Shown here: in pieces, positions 42,170 through 53,045 of the stretch
Numbering within the stretch: position 1 is the stretch's first letter
How the letters are laid out: each line of letters opens with the position of its first letter
Assembly (NCBI RefSeq): GCF_013387465.1
Contig: NZ_VYGV01000016.1
Location: forward strand, 430,872-494,871
Length of the DNA stretch: 64,000 nt
DNA from: Hydrogenophaga aromaticivorans
GTDB lineage: Bacteria; Pseudomonadota; Gammaproteobacteria; Burkholderiales; Burkholderiaceae_C
Direction: 5' to 3'
The notes under the pieces: model-generated
Database searches by the model: none
What the model was told of the DNA's origin: nothing
The model's input: the letters and a program-made list of their open reading frames with translations, nothing else
Translations under genes and position numbers: made by a program

Positions 42170-44821
42170 ATGTCTGCGCCCAAGGATTGCCCACCGCACC
42201 GAAGAACGGAGCCTTCAGATGTCCGGGGAGCACCCTGGAATGATGAACAGGGCTATCGGCTGCTGTTCGACGCCCACCCGCAGCCGATGTGGGTGTTCGA
42301 TCAGACCAGCAAACGCATTTTGGCCGTGAACGCGGCGGCAGTCGCGCGTTACGGCTATTCACACGAAGAGTTCCTACAGCTCAGCGTCATGGACATCCGG
42401 CTCGCGCCGCAAGGCCAGGGCGTGACGGTGGAGGAGATTGACCAGGACCCTGTCGGTCCCGATGGCCTGCGGCAGACCCAGCGCTGGCGGTATCGGTTGA
42501 AAGATGACAGCGTGATCGATGTCGACATCACCTCCAGCGACCTGCACTGGGGAGACCACGCGGCGCGCCTGGTGGTGGCGACCGAAGTGACCGAGCATGT
42601 TGCGCTGCAGCGCCAGGCCGAGCATGCCCTGCGGGACATGGGTGCCGCGCGCGAATTGTTGGACCATGTGATCAATCGGGTGGGCGACGCGATCTTTGCG
42701 CTCGACAAGGACATGCGGTTTACCTACCTCAATGCGTCTGCCGTGAGACTGCTCCAGCGCGATCGAGCAGAACAACTGATGGGCAGGTACATCTGGGACG
42801 AGTACGAGCTGGAGCATGCGCAAGCCTTTCACCGTGCGTACGACAGGGCGTTTCGGTCCCAGCAGGCGGAAGTCTTCGAGGCGTTCTATGCGCCCTGGAA
42901 CAAGTGGTTTGAAGGGCGCGTCTTTCCTTCGCCGGAGGGGCTGTCGATCTTCTGCAACGACATCACGGAGCGCAAGGTGTTCGAGCGACTGCTGCTCGAC
43001 CGGGAGCGTGATTTCCGCCTGCTGGCCGAGCAGACGCCGGCATTGATCTACCGTGCCTCGCTCGAACCGCCATACCGCACGCTGTACATCAGCCCGTCGA
43101 TTCGCGTCCTCGGCTACACGGTGAGCGAATGGATGGCCGATCCGCTGGCGTGGATCAAGGCGCTTCACCCCGATGACTGCGAACGCGCAGTGGCAGCGCT
43201 TTCGGATGAATACGTGGACGGTATCGATCACCAGATTCAGTACCGCTTGCGCGACGCGCAGGGCAATTGGCGGCATTTCCGCGACCGATCCAGCCGGATC
43301 GACCCCGCCGATGGAAGCCCGGCCTATGTGCAAGGCATCGCGCTGGACATCACCGATCTTGTGGAAAGTGAACAGGCCTTGCGCGACAGCGAAGCCAGTT
43401 TGCGACGCAGTGAGCAGCGCTACCGGTTGGCCGCCGCCAGTGGGCAGGTGTGGGACTGGGACCTGATGAGCGACCGGCTCAGCTTCAGCGACGATTTCTG
43501 GATGCAGCTGGGTTTTGAACCCTTTTCGGCTGCGGACTATCGCAGCAGCCGCCTGGCGGACATGATCCATCCCGAGGACCTGGTTCTGCATCACGATGCG
43601 ATGCGCCGCCACCTCAAGAACCGGGAGCCGTTCGACCTGGAGATTCGCATCTGCGATGCGTGGGGCGAATGGCGGTGGATGCATGTTCGTGGACTGGCCG
43701 AGTGGAACGGCGCGGGGCGGGCCATCTACATGGCGGGCACCACGGTGGACATCAGCCAGCGCAAGAAGGCCGAGGCCGCACTGCGTGAATCCGAGGCCTA
43801 CCGGCGCAAGCTGTTCGAGCAACTGGCCGACGGTGTCCTGCTGATCGACGACAGCAACCGCATCCTGGACGCCAATCCGCAAGCCATGAACATGCTGGGC
43901 TATCCGGCTGACAGCCTGCTCAACATGCCGCTGCATGCCTTGCTGGGGAGCCCTCAGCCCAGCATCCCGTTCGACACCCGAAAGACCCAGTCGCCCGGCA
44001 CGGGGCCGCTGACGGAATGGGACGTCGTGCGTCGGGATGGCACTGTTGTGCCGGTGGAGGTGAGCGCGCGCGCGCTTGACTCCACCCGCCACATCGCCGT
44101 GCTGCGCGACATCACCGATCGACGTGCGGCAGAGACTGCGCTGCTCGCCCACCAGTCTGAGCTCTCCGAACTCAATCAGCGGCTGATGCATCAGGAGCGG
44201 ATCACCACCCAGCGCGTGGCCCAGGCGCTGCACGACAACCTCGGCCAGTCTCTGGCGGTGGCTCGCTTGAATCTTGACACCTTGCTGTTCAAGGCGGGCG
44301 AGACCTTGCCGTCGGTGCTGGTGGAGCAGTGCCAGCATCTGTCGGGTGTGCTGGCGCAAGCGGTGCTGGACGTGCGAAGAGTGCTGGCCGACCTGCGGCC
44401 GCCCCTGCTCGAGGAGCAGGGTCTGGCTGCCGCGCTGGACAATGAAATCCAGGTCGCACTGTCGGCATCGGGCCCCGATGTGCTGCTGGAGATTGCCGAT
44501 GGGGTGCATCGCCAGCGTTGGCCCTCCGACGTGGAGTACAGCGCTTTCATGGTGGTGCGTGAAGCCATCGCCAACGCCCGGCTCCACGCGCACGCGTCGC
44601 TGATCCGGGTGGTGCTGGACGGTGATGCGCACCGGCTCAATGTGGACGTCGTTGACGACGGCGTGGGCATTGCACCCGACATGCAGCTCGGCCGACCTGG
44701 TCATCTGGGCATCGCGGGCATGCGGGAGCGGGCCATCTCCATCGGCGCGCGCTGCGCCATCACCGCAGAACCGGGTGGTGGCACACACGTCTGCCTGAGC
44801 TGGACGGCGCCAGGACCATGA
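42170..44821 (+). CDS. Multi-PAS sensor kinase, NarX/DegS type (HisKA_3)
   Basis: An 883-residue soluble kinase from ATG 42170; the frame is open a further 17 codons to a GTG, without similarity or ribosome-binding site. Five PAS domains: ~25-145, ~155-270, ~280-405, ~415-535 and ~545-655; the third and fourth have PAC segments (YRLRDAQGNWRHFRDRSSRI). The phospho-acceptor domain has VAQALHDNLGQSLAVARLNL, the HisKA_3 H box, followed by a NarX-type HATPase (VVREAIANARLHA, VVDDGVGI, HLGIAGMRERAISIGA). Its stop overlaps the start of the LuxR-type regulator (ATGA), its clear partner. Signal unknown. Confidence 0.93.
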   Translation: MSAPKDCPPHRRTEPSDVRGAPWNDEQGYRLLFDAHPQPMWVFDQTSKRILAVNAAAVARYGYSHEEFLQLSVMDIRLAPQGQGVTVEEIDQDPVGPDGLRQTQRWRYRLKDDSVIDVDITSSDLHWGDHAARLVVATEVTEHVALQRQAEHALRDMGAARELLDHVINRVGDAIFALDKDMRFTYLNASAVRLLQRDRAEQLMGRYIWDEYELEHAQAFHRAYDRAFRSQQAEVFEAFYAPWNKWFEGRVFPSPEGLSIFCNDITERKVFERLLLDRERDFRLLAEQTPALIYRASLEPPYRTLYISPSIRVLGYTVSEWMADPLAWIKALHPDDCERAVAALSDEYVDGIDHQIQYRLRDAQGNWRHFRDRSSRIDPADGSPAYVQGIALDITDLVESEQALRDSEASLRRSEQRYRLAAASGQVWDWDLMSDRLSFSDDFWMQLGFEPFSAADYRSSRLADMIHPEDLVLHHDAMRRHLKNREPFDLEIRICDAWGEWRWMHVRGLAEWNGAGRAIYMAGTTVDISQRKKAEAALRESEAYRRKLFEQLADGVLLIDDSNRILDANPQAMNMLGYPADSLLNMPLHALLGSPQPSIPFDTRKTQSPGTGPLTEWDVVRRDGTVVPVEVSARALDSTRHIAVLRDITDRRAAETALLAHQSELSELNQRLMHQERITTQRVAQALHDNLGQSLAVARLNLDTLLFKAGETLPSVLVEQCQHLSGVLAQAVLDVRRVLADLRPPLLEEQGLAAALDNEIQVALSASGPDVLLEIADGVHRQRWPSDVEYSAFMVVREAIANARLHAHASLIRVVLDGDAHRLNVDVVDDGVGIAPDMQLGRPGHLGIAGMRERAISIGARCAITAEPGGGTHVCLSWTAPGP

Positions 44822-45456
44822 GCAACATCTACCTGGTTGACGACCACACGCTCATGCGCGACGGATTGCGGTCGTTGCTGGAAGCCGCCGGCCACCGCGT
44901 GGTGGGCGAGTCGGCCGACCCGACGCAGGCGCTGGCCCAACTGCGCGAGCTCGGGCCGGTGGTGGTCCTGCTCGATCTGCACCTGGTCCAGCGCTCGGGT
45001 TTCGAGCTGCTCACCGAGCTGCAGCGTCGGGCACCGGAGGTGCGCTCGATTGTGCTGACCATGTCGGCCCAGCCGCGCCATGTGGCTGAGGCGCTGAAGC
45101 TGGGTGCGGCTGGATATGTGCTCAAGGGATCGCCCGCCTCCCTGTTGCTTCAGGCGGTCGATCTCGTGAGCAAGGGCCAACGCTTCCTGGGACCCGAAGT
45201 GGCCGAGCTCGCCGTGCAGGGCTTTACAGCGCCGGGGGACGACGCCCTGGACACGCTCTCGGTCCGCGAGCGCCAGATCGTGCTGATGGTGGTGCAGGGG
45301 CAGTCCAGCTCCGAGATCGGGCGTGCACTGCACCTGTCGCCCAAAACCGTGGACTCGTACCGCAGCCGCATCATGGCAAAGCTGGCCGCGCCCGACGTGC
45401 CCGCCCTGGTGCGCTTTGCCATCCGAAACGGTTTGATCGACGCCGGGAACGCCTGA
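44818..45456 (+). CDS. NarL/FixJ-family response regulator
   Basis: A 212-residue regulator. Receiver ~1-120: acidic pair VDDH, phospho-acceptor Asp53 in VVVLLDLHLVQRSG, Thr in IVLTMS and Lys in YVLKGS. The LuxR-type HTH covers ~145-205 (LSVRERQIVLMVVQGQSSSE then IGRALHLSPKTVDSYRSRIM). It is translationally coupled to the kinase before it and should bind DNA as a dimer when phosphorylated. Targets are unknown; the nearby MFS gene or cytochrome gene are candidates only by proximity. The 247-bp gap after it (45457-45703) shows no gene. Confidence 0.94.
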   Translation: MSNIYLVDDHTLMRDGLRSLLEAAGHRVVGESADPTQALAQLRELGPVVVLLDLHLVQRSGFELLTELQRRAPEVRSIVLTMSAQPRHVAEALKLGAAGYVLKGSPASLLLQAVDLVSKGQRFLGPEVAELAVQGFTAPGDDALDTLSVRERQIVLMVVQGQSSSEIGRALHLSPKTVDSYRSRIMAKLAAPDVPALVRFAIRNGLIDAGNA

Positions 45457-45703
45457 TTCGCGGCGTCAAACCCGCAAGCCTTGCGCGGTAGAAAGCCCGG
45501 AAAGACCGACAACACGATCGACCTACGGGCCGCATCGAGAACTCCCCACATACCGCGAGCAGCGGCCTTTTTAAAGTCTGTCGCAGATGTGGGTCGGCGT
45601 GTCCGACCTTTCCATAGACGGCGCGCGGATGCCTGCAACAAGCGCTTTCTGGCGCAATCGCAGTCCGGGCCGTCTGTCTTCTGCAAACCCATTGGGACAA
45701 CTC

Positions 45704-48604
45704 ATGCAATCCGCTCCCCTGACTCCCGGCGAAGCCCGACGTCTGGACATCCTTGATTCCCTTGGCGTGGTGGACACGCCAGCCGACCCCGTGCTCGACG
45801 GCATCGTGCGGGCTGCCGCCGAGCTGACCGGTTGCCCCGTTTCGCTGGTGAGCCTGGTCGATGACGAGCGCCAGTGGTTCAAGGCGCGCCATGGTCTGGA
45901 TGTGCAGCAGACCCCGCGCGAGCTGGCGTTTTGTGCACACGCCATCCTGCAGACTGACCTGTTCGAGGTGGGCGATGCGCGGCTGGACGCGCGGTTCGCC
46001 AACAACCCGTTGGTGACTGGCGAGCCCCATGTGGTCTTCTACGCCGGCGTTCCGCTGTCGGTGGAAGGTCATGCCATGGGCACGCTGTGCGCAATCGACC
46101 ACCGTCCGCGCCAGCTATCCGATGTGCAGCGCCAGACGCTGAAAGACCTTGCGCGTGCGGCCGAACACTGGTTGCAAACGCAGTTGGTCAACCGGCAAGC
46201 GCAGAGGGCCAACGCCGAGCGCCACAATCTGTTTGACCAGATGGGCGACGGCATCTTGCTGGTCGACCGCAACCACCGTGTGGTCGAAGTGAACCGCGCA
46301 ACCGCGCGCATGCTCGGTCACAGCGCCGACGAATTGCAGCAGATGCACCTGCACGACCTGTTGCCTGCACGCGAACACACCCGGCTCACACGCACGGCGC
46401 TGCGGGTGCTCAAGGGCGGCGAGCAACTGGCCGACTGGCGGGTGTTGCGGCGCGATGGCAGCAGCTTCATGGCGGAGGTCAGCATCCGGCTGGTCGAACA
46501 GCAGCGTTTTGTGGTGGTCATGCGCGACATCACACCGCGACACGCGCAGGAGCAGGCGTTGCGGATGCTTTCCATGGCCGTCGAGCAAAGCGTGCAGAGC
46601 ATCGTGATCACCGACCTGGACGCCAACATCGAATACGTCAACGCCGCGGTGCTGACCAGTTCGGGTTACGCCATGCATGAGCTGCTGGGGCGAAATCCGC
46701 GCATGTTTCTGTCAGGCAGGACGCCGCATGAGACCTATGCTCGCATATGGCAGCAGCTCACCGCGGGCAAAGCCTGGCGAGGTCTGCTGTTCAAGCGTCG
46801 CAAGGACGGCGTGGAATACGTCGTGGACGCGACGATCACGCCGATTCGAGACGCTCGAGGGACTGTGACCCAGTACCTGGCGCTGATGCTGGATGTGACC
46901 GAGAAGCGGCGCCTGACCGAAGAACTGGAGCGCCATCAGCTCCACCTGGAACATCTTGTGGAGCAACGCACCGTGGCGCTGGTGGAAGCGCGCCGCGCAG
47001 CCGAGGCTGCCAGCGAAGCCAAGAGCGCGTTTCTCGCCACCATGAGCCACGAGATTCGAACGCCCATGAATGGCGTGGTGGGCAGTCTCGATCTGCTGCA
47101 ACACTCGGAGCTCTCGGCCTACCAGAGGGATCTGATCGACACCGTCAGCGAGTCGGCGCTGGGCCTTCTGACCATCATTGATGACATCCTGGATTTCTCC
47201 AAGATCGAGGCCGGTCAGCTCAAGCTGCAAAGCGAAGCTGTTTCGCTGGAGCGACTCACCGACAGTGTGTGCAGCGCCTTGCGCCCCACGGCCACATCCC
47301 ATGGAGTCGATCTGCAAGTGGATGTGGCACCGGGCTTGCCTGACTGGATCCTGTGCGACGGGACACGCCTGCGCCAGATTCTCAACAACCTGCTGGGCAA
47401 TGCCATCAAATTCTCGGCTGGCCAGGGTCGAACAGGTCAGGTGGCGCTGCGGGTGCAGCCCTGTGGGCCAGAATGGCCCGGGCACCTGCAGTTGAGCGTG
47501 ATCGACAACGGCATCGGCATGTCCCCCGAGGTGCTGCAGCGTATCTTCCAGCCCTTTGTGCAAGCCGAAAGTACCCCCACCCGGCGTTTTGGCGGTACCG
47601 GACTGGGCCTGTCGATCTGCAAGCGGCTGGCTGGTCTGATGGGGGGATGGGTCATGGTCGACAGCGAGAAAGGCCAGGGCTCCACCTTCACCCTGACCTT
47701 GCCTTTCCAGTCCACGTCGGCCCCCCAGCCCGTGGCCGAGGACAAGCTCGCCATGGTCACGCGCTCCGGGCCGCACTTCGTGGCATCCGGTGGCCCGCTG
47801 GTGTTGGTGGCCGAAGACAATTCCGTCAACCAGAAAGTGATCGGGCACCAGCTCGCGCTGTTGGGGTTGGCGGTGGAGATGGTCAGTGATGGACTCGAAG
47901 CCCTGGCGCTTTGGCGCGCGGGTCGGGCCTCCCAGCGCCATGCCTTGCTGCTCACCGATCTGCACATGCCCGGCATCGACGGCTACACGCTGGCCACCAC
48001 CATTCGCGCCGAGGAAACGGGTGGATCGCATCTCCCGATCGTGGCCCTGTCGGCAAATGCCTTGCATGGCGAGATCGAACGCTGCCGCTTGGCCGGCATG
48101 GATGACTACCTCAGCAAACCGGTTCGCACGGACCAGTTGGGCGAGATGGTCAAGCGTTGGTTGCCGACGGAGGATGCGCCAACCCCGACCTCGTTTGGGT
48201 TGGAGGATTGTGAAGAAGTGGATGTGCTCGAAGTCGAGCTCGGCCACTGCGTCTACGACGACCAGGCGCTGGCGCGTCTGGTCGGCGAAGAGCCCGCGCT
48301 GCTGGCCGAGTTCCGTCAGCGATTCGTTGTTTCTGCCCTCAACACCGTGGACGAGATGCGCCGCGCCACCAGCAGCGGCAACACAGTCACCCTGTCCAAC
48401 CTGGCCCACCGCCTCTCGTCCTCCTGTCGCATGATCGGTGCCGTGGCGCTGGGCGAATGCTGCAGCCGCATCGAGCGCGCTCGCGCCGGCTGCAGCCCCA
48501 GCGAGATGCACAGGCTCATGGCCCACTTGGAAGATGCGCTCGCCCATGTCATGACCCGCTTGTGCGGTCACGAGGATTTGCAGCATTCAAACGCTGCCGA
48601 TTGA
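45704..48604 (+). CDS. Hybrid histidine kinase: GAF-PAS-PAS-HisKA-HATPase-REC-HPt
   Basis: Started at ATG 45704 (MQSAPLTPGEARRL; 966 residues), the usual first residues of this GAF type. GAF ~20-160 (VSLVSLVDDERQWFKARHGL, FYAGVPLSVEGHAMGTLCAI). PAS 1 ~170-280, PAS 2 ~290-405. HisKA with ATMSHEIRTPMNG (~440-505). HATPase ~550-665 with NLLGNAIKFSA, DNGIGMSPE and GGTGLGLSICKRLAG. Receiver ~700-820 with LLLTDLHMPGIDGY. HPt ~870-950 with NLAHRLSSSCRMIGA (the phosphotransfer His). A complete intramolecular phosphorelay is therefore encoded, needing only a terminal regulator; the next gene supplies a candidate. No membrane helices; cytoplasmic. Confidence 0.93.
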   Translation: MQSAPLTPGEARRLDILDSLGVVDTPADPVLDGIVRAAAELTGCPVSLVSLVDDERQWFKARHGLDVQQTPRELAFCAHAILQTDLFEVGDARLDARFANNPLVTGEPHVVFYAGVPLSVEGHAMGTLCAIDHRPRQLSDVQRQTLKDLARAAEHWLQTQLVNRQAQRANAERHNLFDQMGDGILLVDRNHRVVEVNRATARMLGHSADELQQMHLHDLLPAREHTRLTRTALRVLKGGEQLADWRVLRRDGSSFMAEVSIRLVEQQRFVVVMRDITPRHAQEQALRMLSMAVEQSVQSIVITDLDANIEYVNAAVLTSSGYAMHELLGRNPRMFLSGRTPHETYARIWQQLTAGKAWRGLLFKRRKDGVEYVVDATITPIRDARGTVTQYLALMLDVTEKRRLTEELERHQLHLEHLVEQRTVALVEARRAAEAASEAKSAFLATMSHEIRTPMNGVVGSLDLLQHSELSAYQRDLIDTVSESALGLLTIIDDILDFSKIEAGQLKLQSEAVSLERLTDSVCSALRPTATSHGVDLQVDVAPGLPDWILCDGTRLRQILNNLLGNAIKFSAGQGRTGQVALRVQPCGPEWPGHLQLSVIDNGIGMSPEVLQRIFQPFVQAESTPTRRFGGTGLGLSICKRLAGLMGGWVMVDSEKGQGSTFTLTLPFQSTSAPQPVAEDKLAMVTRSGPHFVASGGPLVLVAEDNSVNQKVIGHQLALLGLAVEMVSDGLEALALWRAGRASQRHALLLTDLHMPGIDGYTLATTIRAEETGGSHLPIVALSANALHGEIERCRLAGMDDYLSKPVRTDQLGEMVKRWLPTEDAPTPTSFGLEDCEEVDVLEVELGHCVYDDQALARLVGEEPALLAEFRQRFVVSALNTVDEMRRATSSGNTVTLSNLAHRLSSSCRMIGAVALGECCSRIERARAGCSPSEMHRLMAHLEDALAHVMTRLCGHEDLQHSNAAD

Positions 48605-48631
48605 ACCGAGCGAACTGTTCTGGATCCGACC

Positions 48632-49792
48632 ATGAAGCACAAAGAAGCGCGCATCCTCGTTGTCGGTGACAACGCAGTGGACGTAGAACAGGTTTGCAAC
48701 ATGCTGCGCGATCGTTACCCACATGTGGAGGCCACGACAGATTCGAACAAGTCGGACGCGGTGTTCGACGGGATCAAGCCGCAATTGCTGGTGTTGGCCT
48801 TCAAATCGCTGGAAGCCTGTGAGCGCTTCTACCTGGGCCTGTATCGGCGCAGCGAGGTGATCCAGTCGCTGGCGCACCGCACACTGCTGCTTTGTGACAA
48901 GGACAGCGTGCGACGCGCCTTTGAGCTCTGCATGCAGGATGTGTTTGACGACTACGTGCTGTATTGGCCGTTGGTGCACGACGCCAAGCGGTTGGCCATG
49001 TCGGCGCACCTGGCGCTGTGTGCTCTGGACCAGACGCAGGCGCTTGAGCCGCTGTCCGAGCTGGCCACCCTGGCCCGCCGTGCTGAGTCACTGGAGGAGC
49101 AGCTTGCACAGCAGGTCAAGCTTGGGCGGGTGCATGCTCAGAACGTACAAACCACCGCACGCATGGCGCAGGCCTCGGTCAGCCGAGCGATGGGCGGCCT
49201 GTCCGAACGCATCTTGGCCAACGGCTTGGACGACGCACTGACGGTACGCGACGCCTCGCGCGTCGAACAGGCCTTTGGAAATTTGCAGCGCGAGTCCTTG
49301 ATCCCCACGCTGGAATACGTGGTGAAGGCGGCACAACCGGTGCAGGATTGGGTGGACACTATCACCAGCGAACTGGCCGAACCGCTGAGGGCCTCCCAAG
49401 AAATGGTCCATCGCGCCAAAATGAGCCGCCCGCAGCTGTTGGTGGTGGATGACGATGTGTTCATTCGCCGTTTGCTCAGGCAGGTGCTCACCAGCGCGCA
49501 ATACGACGTCGAGGCGGTGGGCACCGCGGCAGATGCTCAGCTATTTCTGGCCACGAACCGGCCAAGCCTGATCCTGATGGACGTCCTGTTGCCGGACTCC
49601 AACGGCATCTTGCTCACCCGCGAGCTCAAGGCTGACCAGTTCAACGTGGACATTCCGGTGATCATGCTCACGGGTCAGACCGAAAAGCAGGTGATCGTGG
49701 AGAGCCGCAAAGCGGGAGCTGTGGGCTTCGTGGTCAAGCCATTCAGCCGCGACATACTGCTGAAAAAGGTGGCCCAGCACCTGGCCCGCTGA
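48632..49792 (+). CDS. Response regulator with degenerate N-terminal and canonical C-terminal receiver
   Basis: A 386-residue protein. The N-terminal ~130 residues look like a receiver (ILVVGDNAVDVEQVCNMLRD) but the phospho-acceptor position is occupied by non-acidic residues (PQLLVLAFKSL) and the acidic pair is broken (GDN). A helical linker (~130-265) follows. The C-terminal receiver (~268-386) is complete: VVDDD, Asp in SLILMDVLLPDSNG, IMLTGQ and FVVKPF. There is no DNA-binding or enzyme domain. It starts 27 bp after the hybrid kinase and likely closes its phosphorelay. The pseudo-receiver may serve as interaction surface. Confidence 0.88.
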   Translation: MKHKEARILVVGDNAVDVEQVCNMLRDRYPHVEATTDSNKSDAVFDGIKPQLLVLAFKSLEACERFYLGLYRRSEVIQSLAHRTLLLCDKDSVRRAFELCMQDVFDDYVLYWPLVHDAKRLAMSAHLALCALDQTQALEPLSELATLARRAESLEEQLAQQVKLGRVHAQNVQTTARMAQASVSRAMGGLSERILANGLDDALTVRDASRVEQAFGNLQRESLIPTLEYVVKAAQPVQDWVDTITSELAEPLRASQEMVHRAKMSRPQLLVVDDDVFIRRLLRQVLTSAQYDVEAVGTAADAQLFLATNRPSLILMDVLLPDSNGILLTRELKADQFNVDIPVIMLTGQTEKQVIVESRKAGAVGFVVKPFSRDILLKKVAQHLAR

Positions 49793-49799
49793 GGCTGCA

Positions 49800-50987
49800 T
49801 CAGGAGTGTTGAGCTTCCTCTCGCACCAGCAGCTTCATCGCCCACAAGCCCAGCGCAGGACCGAGCGCCAGCCACGGCAGTAGCGCGCCCAGGCTGATGG
49901 TTTCGGCCAATGAGACGAACAGCAAGATGCTCACGATGGAGATGCCGAAACCGATGCTGTTGGTGAGCGTGAGCACGCTGCCCACGGCCTGCGGCGGCGC
50001 GTTGCTCGCGGTGAGCGTGGAGAACTGCGGCGAGTCGCCCGAGACCGTGATGCCCCAGAGCACGAGCCAGCCGTAGAACCACAGCGCGGGCGCTTCGATG
50101 ACCCAGGGCGTGGCCAGGCAACACAGTCCGCTGGTGGCGAGCTGCGCCGAAGCCACGCGCGCGCTGCCCCAGCGCAGCGCGACCCAGCCGCCGCCGGCGC
50201 AGCCGATCACGCCCGCGCCCAGTACCCAGAACGCCGCCCACGACAGATCGGGACCCTGCAACCGGGTGGCCAGCACCAGCGGCACCATGACCCACATGGT
50301 GTACAGCTCCCACATGTGACCGAAGTAGCCGAGCACCGAGGCGCGCACGCGCCCATCGGTCCAGAGCGCACCGAGCGCGCGCCACTGCAGCGTGGTCACG
50401 CGGGCATGGGCGTGCGGCGGGTCGCCGGTGCCGAAAAACAGCAACAACCCGCCCCCCGCCGCGAGCGCGGCCACGCCGAGCATGAGCGTGGGCCAGGGCA
50501 GGGTGCCGCTCAGCGCGCGCAGCGCGTGGGCGCTGGCCGAGCCGAGCACCAGCGCGCCGATCAGCAGGCCGAGCGCCCCACCCAGGCCGCGCGTGTACCA
50601 CTGCGCCGCGATCTTCATGCCCACCGGGTAGATGCCGGCGAGAAACACACCGGTGAGGAATCGCCAGGCCAGCAAGGCCTCGTAGTGCGCGACCATGGCC
50701 CACGCGCCCACGGTGCAGGCCGCGCCCGCGAGTGCGCAGAACAGGAACACCTTGCGCGCCGAAAAACGGTCGGCGATGGCCAGCAAGGCAAACACCAGCG
50801 TGCCCACGATGAAGCCGAACTGCAGCGACGACGTGAGCGGCCCCACGGCGCTGGCGGGCCAGCCCAGCTCGCGCTGCAGATCGGGCATCACAGCATTCAC
50901 CGCAAACCACAGCGAAGTGCCCGCGAATTGCGCCAGCACGAGCACCGGCAGGATGTGGCGGGGAATTCTGGCTTGCTGCGGCGTCAT
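49800..50987 (-). CDS. MFS transporter, intact paralogue of the 41.5-kb fragment
   Basis: A 395-residue transporter from ATG 50987 (MTPQQARIPRH); an upstream in-frame extension looks non-coding. About twelve helices, beginning LPVLVLAQFAGTSLWFAVNA; helix 2-3 region has GFIVGTLVFALLAIADRFSA. The 3' end matches the fragment at 41512-41783. It converges with the response regulator gene, with a 7-bp gap. The substrate is unknown. The 230-bp region after its start codon, up to the cytochrome gene, shows no gene. Confidence 0.9.
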   Translation of the reverse strand: MTPQQARIPRHILPVLVLAQFAGTSLWFAVNAVMPDLQRELGWPASAVGPLTSSLQFGFIVGTLVFALLAIADRFSARKVFLFCALAGAACTVGAWAMVAHYEALLAWRFLTGVFLAGIYPVGMKIAAQWYTRGLGGALGLLIGALVLGSASAHALRALSGTLPWPTLMLGVAALAAGGGLLLFFGTGDPPHAHARVTTLQWRALGALWTDGRVRASVLGYFGHMWELYTMWVMVPLVLATRLQGPDLSWAAFWVLGAGVIGCAGGGWVALRWGSARVASAQLATSGLCCLATPWVIEAPALWFYGWLVLWGITVSGDSPQFSTLTASNAPPQAVGSVLTLTNSIGFGISIVSILLFVSLAETISLGALLPWLALGPALGLWAMKLLVREEAQHS

Positions 50988-51217
50988 GGTGCCTAGCTTA
51001 CCTGTCAGGTGATTCGTTGGTCTGGCCCCGGGGGGTGTCGGCACCGGGGCGGGTGGGTGCGTCGAAAGGCGCCATGCCATGTGCAGGGCCGCAAGACGGT
51101 GCGGCGTTGAGCGTGCTCAATCGGGCGCAGGTGGCGGACTTCATGATGGCTGCACGGCCGTGATCGACAGCCTGGAGGCATCAAGCCTGTGATTTCAGCC
51201 ACTGAAGGAGAACCATC

Positions 51218-51646
51218 GTGAAGAAGCAAGTAAACAAAGTAGGCGTCATTGCGGTCGGCCTTTCGCTGTGCAGCGGTCTGGCCTTGGCGCAGCCCAGCAA
51301 TGACTTGGGCAAGATCGAATTTGTGAACAACTGCGCGGCTTGCCATGGCGTGGATGGCAAGGGCAACGGTGTGATGGGCAACCTGCTTCGGCGCAGCCCG
51401 CCCGACCTCACGACGCTGGCCAAAAACAACAACGGTGTTTTACCGATGAATCGGCTGTATGAGGTGATGGAGGGCGCGGGTGTTCCCAGCCATGGCGTTC
51501 GCGACATGCCGATCTGGGGCAAGGAATACCTTGTTGAAGAATCGCAGAGACTTCGCGAAGCGCGAGGCGCCTACGATGCTCCGGCGGTGGTGCGCGCGCG
51601 CATTCTGACGCTGCTGGAATACATCAGTCGCATTCAGGTCCGCTGA
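51218..51646 (+). CDS. Periplasmic monohaem cytochrome c
   Basis: A 142-residue protein starting at GTG 51218, with AAGGAG seven bases upstream fixing the start. Signal peptide 1-24 (VGVIAVGLSLCSGLALAQ). Haem attachment CAACHG (C-x2-C-H) near residue 37 with the context NNCAACHGVDGKGNGVMGNL; probable axial Met in DMPIWG. A class I cytochrome c related to those of c-type oxidases or dehydrogenases. No partner gene is beside it: on one side a signalling island, on the other tgt. Role undetermined. Confidence 0.88.
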   Translation: MKKQVNKVGVIAVGLSLCSGLALAQPSNDLGKIEFVNNCAACHGVDGKGNGVMGNLLRRSPPDLTTLAKNNNGVLPMNRLYEVMEGAGVPSHGVRDMPIWGKEYLVEESQRLREARGAYDAPAVVRARILTLLEYISRIQVR

Positions 51647-51765
51647 TCGACCTGGCGCAAGGGGCGGCCGTACCTTGGCTATTTGCGATTCCTTGAACAC
51701 AAGGCTTGATGTGTCCACGGAACCGGGTCAGTTCCAGACGGCGAGCATCCAGGTCACTGTGGGTC

Positions 51766-53037
<1,272 letters not shown>

Positions 53038-53045
53038 TTATCGCT

